Of a stretch of 10,510 nucleotides of DNA, positions 8,310 through 10,510 are shown in pieces. Position numbers and translations under genes: made by a program. The notes beneath the pieces were generated by a model that made no database searches, had not been told where the DNA came from, and worked only from the letters and a program-made list of their open reading frames with translations. This DNA is from Komagataeibacter kakiaceti JCM 25156 (GTDB taxonomy: Bacteria; Pseudomonadota; Alphaproteobacteria; Acetobacterales; Acetobacteraceae), in contig NZ_BAIO01000048.1 of assembly GCF_000613305.1 (NCBI RefSeq), positions 1 to 10,510 on the forward strand. Reading direction: 5' to 3'. The first letter of the stretch is position 1; each line of letters begins with the position of its first letter.

Positions 8310-8345
8310 ACGCCGGACGCGGGGACAAGGCCCCACGCCCGGCGT
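8310..8345 (-). terminator. Strong hairpin between rpsD and prfC, possible terminator or attenuator
   Basis: ACGCCGG (8310-8316) pairs with CCGGCGT (8339-8345), and GGGG (8321-8324) with CCCC (8331-8334), with a central CG/GC pair and two A-C mismatches between them and a 6-base loop. The hairpin is stable, but no T-run follows it at once on the minus strand (CCGCGTTTC comes next), so it may reduce rather than end transcription into prfC, or protect the rpsD mRNA 3' end. Confidence 0.45.
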
Positions 8346-8371
8346 CACGCCTGCCCGGTTCCGGGACCAGA

Positions 8372-8988
8372 TCAGCGAGAGTAGAATTCGATGACCAGGT
8401 TCGGTTCCATCTGGACCGGATAAGGAACGTCCGACAGCTTGGCCGAGCGCAGGAACGTGCCCTTCATCTGGCGATGATCGACTTCCATGTATTCCGGAAC
8501 GTCGCGTTCGCCGCTCTGGGCCGCATCCAGCACGATGGCGAGCTGCTTGGACTTTTCACGCACTTCGATCACATCACCATCGCGCACCAGGTAGGAGGGG
8601 ATGTTGACCTTGCGGCCATTGACCGTGATGTGGCCGTGGCTGATGAACTGGCGTGCCGCGAACGGGGTGATCGCGAACTTCATGCGGTAAACAACCGCGT
8701 CCAGCCGGCGTTCCAGCAGGTCGATCAGGTTTTCGGAGGTATCGCCCTTGCGGCGGACGGCCTCGTCATAATACTTGCGGAACTGCTTTTCACCGATGTT
8801 GCGTAGTAGCCCTTCAGCTTCTGCTTGGCCATCAGCTGCACGGAGAAGTCGGACGGCTTCTGCTTGCGGCGCTGGCCATGCTGGCCGGGGCCATACTCGC
8901 GCTTGTTGACCGGGGACTTCGCACGGCCCCACAGGTTCACGCCAAGGCGGCGATTGATTTTGTACTTGCTCTCAAGGCGCTTGCTCAT
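8372..8988 (-). CDS. rpsD: 30S ribosomal protein S4, one apparent frameshift
   Basis: S4 binds 16S rRNA early and nucleates 30S body assembly. The corrected protein is 205 residues (E. coli 206). It starts [20 protein letters not shown], with the alphaproteobacterial [18 protein letters not shown] segment. The S4 RNA-binding domain spans about 94-155 ([34 protein letters not shown]), and the protein ends LVIEFYSR. The frame breaks at + strand base 8802, where GTTGCGTAG needs one more C to give [18 protein letters not shown] (residue 63). Since S4 is essential and normally single-copy, this is almost certainly a sequence error. ATG 8988 is chosen over ATG 9006 because S4 proteins begin MSKR and a purine-rich stretch (AAGAGAAAG) precedes it at suitable distance. 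A long structured leader and a candidate promoter lie upstream. Confidence 0.96.
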
Positions 8989-9150
8989 GTCGCGCTTTCT
9001 CTTCATTCATCTGCATGGCCCGTGGGAACACGCGCCATGTCGTTGCACCGGTAGGTCCTGTTCCCCATGAACAGGACGGGCGCGCCACGTATTACCGGCG
9101 CCGGGGAGCAATCACCCATGGGCGCCAGCCGTATCGTCCACGTTCCCGGC
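8989..9150 (-). promoter_or_regulatory. Structured 5' leader of rpsD
   Basis: The leader, about 160 bases if the promoter call is right, holds several inverted repeats: 9055-9063 with 9069-9077 (perfect 9 bp, 5-base loop), 9014-9024 with 9029-9039 (10 pairs around one G-G mismatch, 4-base loop), and 9095-9102 with 9121-9128 (8 pairs including one G-U). An outer 6-base helix 9048-9053 with 9093-9098 encloses the first hairpin. Its 9095-9098 part is shared with the third hairpin, so the two cannot form together. S4 represses its own mRNA through structured leaders in other bacterial groups. That role here is inference. Confidence 0.45.
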
Positions 9151-9159
9151 AGTCGGGCG

Positions 9160-9189
9160 CGTATAGAAGTACTGCGGGGGCCGTGTCAA
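9160..9189 (-). promoter_or_regulatory. Candidate sigma-70 promoter for rpsD
   Basis: On the minus strand a perfect -35 TTGACA (9189-9184) is followed after 18 bases by TATACG (9165-9160), which matches four of six -10 positions. Transcription would begin near 9150-9153. The pair is the best sigma-70 match I found in the window, fitting a highly expressed ribosomal protein gene. Confidence 0.65.
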
Positions 9190-9217
9190 TCATCACGGTG
9201 TGCCTGCCGTGCCGAAA

Positions 9218-9234
9218 GCGTGTATCGCACACGC
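9218..9234. promoter_or_regulatory. Short inverted repeat upstream of the HdeD-like gene
   Basis: GCGTGT and ACACGC flank five bases, between the two divergent genes. It could be a regulator-binding site for either gene. Nothing identifies the protein, and a chance occurrence in GC-rich DNA is possible. Confidence 0.25.
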
Positions 9235-9300
9235 CCGCCCGCCTGTTATGAAGCGGGAGCGAATGAATTTTCCACCATGATGAATAAAGGGTCTTTGCGC

Positions 9301-9848
9301 ATGGAAACGCCATTAACGCAGCGCTGGGGGCTGTTTGTCGGGCTGGGCGTGGTCTCGCTCGTGCTTGGGTTCATGGCCTGGGTGGATGCGCTGGTTGTCT
9401 CGCTGGCCAGCACGATCCTGCTTGGCCTGCTGCTGTTCGTGGCGGGCACGCTGCAACTCGTGCATGCCTTCGCCGTGCGGGACTGGAGCGGCAGGCTCAT
9501 GTCCATTCTGGGCGGCGGGCTGTATATCCTGGCGGGCGCGATGATGATGGAGGAACCGGCCACCGGCTCCATGGTCATTACCCTGTTCATCGCGGCCTGT
9601 CTGGTGGTGTCGGGTATCGGGCGCATTGTCATGGCGTTCCAGCAGCGCGGGCTGCAGGCTGGTGGCTGATCCTGCTCGGCGGCGCGATCAGCCTGCTGGT
9701 GGGGGTGTGCCTGTATATGACGCTGCCGTGGTCGGGGCTGTGGCTGATCGGCACCTTCATTGCCGTTGAACTGATCGCCAGCGGAATCGGCTGGGTCCAG
9801 TTCGGTCTGGCGCTGCGCCAGGCCGCCTACCTGCCGCCGGAAAACTGA
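9301..9848 (+). CDS. HdeD-family (DUF308) membrane protein, one apparent frameshift
   Basis: The corrected product has 182 residues with about six hydrophobic helices, for example WGLFVGLGVVSLVLGFMAW, VSLASTILLGLLLFVAG, MSILGGGLYILAGAMMM, VITLFIAACLVVSGIGRI, WWLILLGGAISLLVGVCLY and LWLIGTFIAVELIASGI. This three-fold pairing of helices and the PWSGLWLIGTF segment are typical of the HdeD/DUF308 family, whose E. coli member is linked to acid resistance. The molecular role is not known. ATG 9301 is chosen because AAAGGG lies 9 bases upstream; in-frame ATGs at 9277 and 9280 lack a site. The frame breaks at 9657-9658, where CAGGCTGG needs one more G to give LQGWWLILLGG; without it the protein would end at a TGA at 9667-9669 and lose its last two helices. 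The 3' end overlaps the opposing oxidoreductase gene by 22 bases. In an acid-producing bacterium an acid-stress role would make sense, but that is inference. Confidence 0.82.
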
Positions 9849-10510
9849 GCGGCCAGGGCGCGCTCGACCGGGTTGCCGGCGCTGACGTCCAGCACGGCGC
9901 GCAGTTCATCGGCGGTCATGCGGGCCTCGAACGCGGGGCCGCCGGGCTGGAACAGGTTCGCGCGTGACAGTGGCCCCGCCATGACCGGGTCAAAGCCCGC
10001 GTCATGGATCAGCCAGCCCGTCGCATACAGCGCCTGCGTGACATTGCCCGCCATGGGCAGCCCCATGCGTGGGGGTGGACGCCCGCTCTGCGCGGCCAGT
10101 GTCGTCATGTCCTCGGAATTGAAGGCCCTGACCACGGCGGCCGAGGGAAACAGCGCCTGCGTGGTCAGCCCCGCCCCGTCGCGCTGCGCCAGACGCCCGA
10201 TTTTGCCATCGCGCCATGGATAGGGATTGGTGGCATCCACCACGGGGCGGCTGCCCAGCAGCGGCCCGATGCTGTTGCCAAGCTGCGGCAGGGCGCCATA
10301 GGGCACCGCCAGTACGACCACATCCCCGAATTCCACCACGTCCTGCGTGCTGCCCGCGTGAGCGAGGGGGGAGGAAAACCCCGCCGCCCGTTCCGCCGCG
10401 TCCCGGCGGTCAAGGGCGGAAAACATGACCTGATGCCCGGCCCCGATCCATAACCGGCCCAGCGTGCCGCCGACATGCCCCGATCCGACCATGCCGATGC
10501 GCAGGGGCGG
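9827..10510 (-). CDS. Rossmann-fold NAD(P)-binding oxidoreductase, F420-reductase family, 5' end outside window
   Basis: The frame stays open to the window edge (PPLRIGMVGSGHVGG at the visible start), so the true start lies beyond it; the first ATG seen (10492) falls inside the first beta strand and would spoil the fold. Family marks are the dinucleotide-binding GSGHVGG, VVVLAVPYGALPQL as the second half of the Rossmann domain, VVDATNPYPWRDG, VVRAFN, and the C-terminal GFDPVMAGPLSRANLFQPGG. This is the layout of the F420-dependent NADP reductase family (F420_oxidored). Acetic acid bacteria are not expected to make F420, so it more likely acts on another hydride carrier or substrate; the reaction cannot be named. 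It converges on the HdeD-like gene, with a 22-base overlap of the two coding ends. The visible part is 227 codons and unbroken. Confidence 0.85.
   Translation of the reverse strand, partial: PPLRIGMVGSGHVGGTLGRLWIGAGHQVMFSALDRRDAAERAAGFSSPLAHAGSTQDVVEFGDVVVLAVPYGALPQLGNSIGPLLGSRPVVDATNPYPWRDGKIGRLAQRDGAGLTTQALFPSAAVVRAFNSEDMTTLAAQSGRPPPRMGLPMAGNVTQALYATGWLIHDAGFDPVMAGPLSRANLFQPGGPAFEARMTADELRAVLDVSAGNPVERALAAQFSGGR

Larger units (their letters stand above)
8989..9300. other. Divergent intergenic region rpsD / hdeD-like gene
   Basis: These 312 bases hold the rpsD leader and promoter on the left two thirds. The right part (9190-9300) must carry whatever drives the + strand HdeD-like gene. There I see a 6-base inverted repeat, GCGTGT (9218-9223) with ACACGC (9229-9234), and a possible Shine-Dalgarno AAAGGG (9286-9291), but no convincing -35/-10 pair. 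I see no tRNA, small gene or mobile element. Confidence 0.6.

Noticed and set aside
6532..8394. A 620-codon open frame on the + strand opposite prfC.
   Set aside because: It lies wholly antisense to well-conserved prfC and the start of cysS; its His/Arg/Gly-rich composition is the usual shadow of high-GC codon bias.
8972..9016. A 14-codon minus-strand frame overlapping the rpsD start (possible leader peptide).
   Set aside because: It has no Shine-Dalgarno, and its ATG is buried in a hairpin; short frames like this arise by chance.
9079..9086. GGCGCGCC palindrome as an operator.
   Set aside because: An eight-base GC palindrome is expected by chance in DNA of this composition and has no partner site.
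4444..9848. trmJ, cysS, rpsD and the hdeD-like gene as true pseudogenes from genome decay.
   Set aside because: The flanking codons are fully conserved, each lesion is one G/C base, and two of the genes are essential.

Overview
The window is a compact piece of bacterial housekeeping chromosome. It is GC-rich with strong third-position GC bias. The proteins look alphaproteobacterial: class II DAHP synthase, a GltX2-type GluRS and a standard S4 leader-to-rpsD arrangement. The gene content and a GCCGCC/TTTTT-type intergenic palindrome suggest an acetic acid bacterium (Acetobacteraceae, perhaps Komagataeibacter or Gluconacetobacter). The genus is an inference from memory of protein flavour and repeats, not from a search.

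Layout. On the + strand, positions 1-4257 hold a tightly spaced run. It comprises a class II DAHP synthase (5' end outside the window), a nicotinate phosphoribosyltransferase of the short archaeal-like type, a small acidic protein I do not recognise, and a glutamyl-tRNA synthetase. The run ends at a textbook bidirectional terminator (4262-4291). A compound palindromic element (4329-4404) separates it from a minus-strand run read rpsD -> prfC -> cysS -> trmJ (8988 down to 4444), which serves translation: ribosomal protein S4, peptide release factor 3, cysteinyl-tRNA synthetase and a SpoU/TrmH-type tRNA 2'-O-methyltransferase. The cysS stop and trmJ start overlap as ATGA. At the right, an HdeD-family membrane protein gene (+) diverges from rpsD and converges, with a 22-base overlap, on a Rossmann-fold oxidoreductase gene of the F420-reductase family (-) whose start lies beyond the window.

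Two things stand out. First, rpsD, cysS (twice), trmJ and the hdeD-like gene each carry a frameshift explained by one missing G/C in a short G/C run. In every case the reading frame resumes with well-conserved sequence. Because rpsD and cysS are essential, I read all five as sequencing or assembly errors rather than pseudogenes. Second, rpsD has a strong candidate promoter about 160 bases upstream and a leader with several hairpins and two mutually exclusive helices, which could be an S4 autoregulatory leader. I found no mobile element, phage gene, CRISPR array, tRNA or rRNA, and nothing that looks like a new defence or biosynthetic system.
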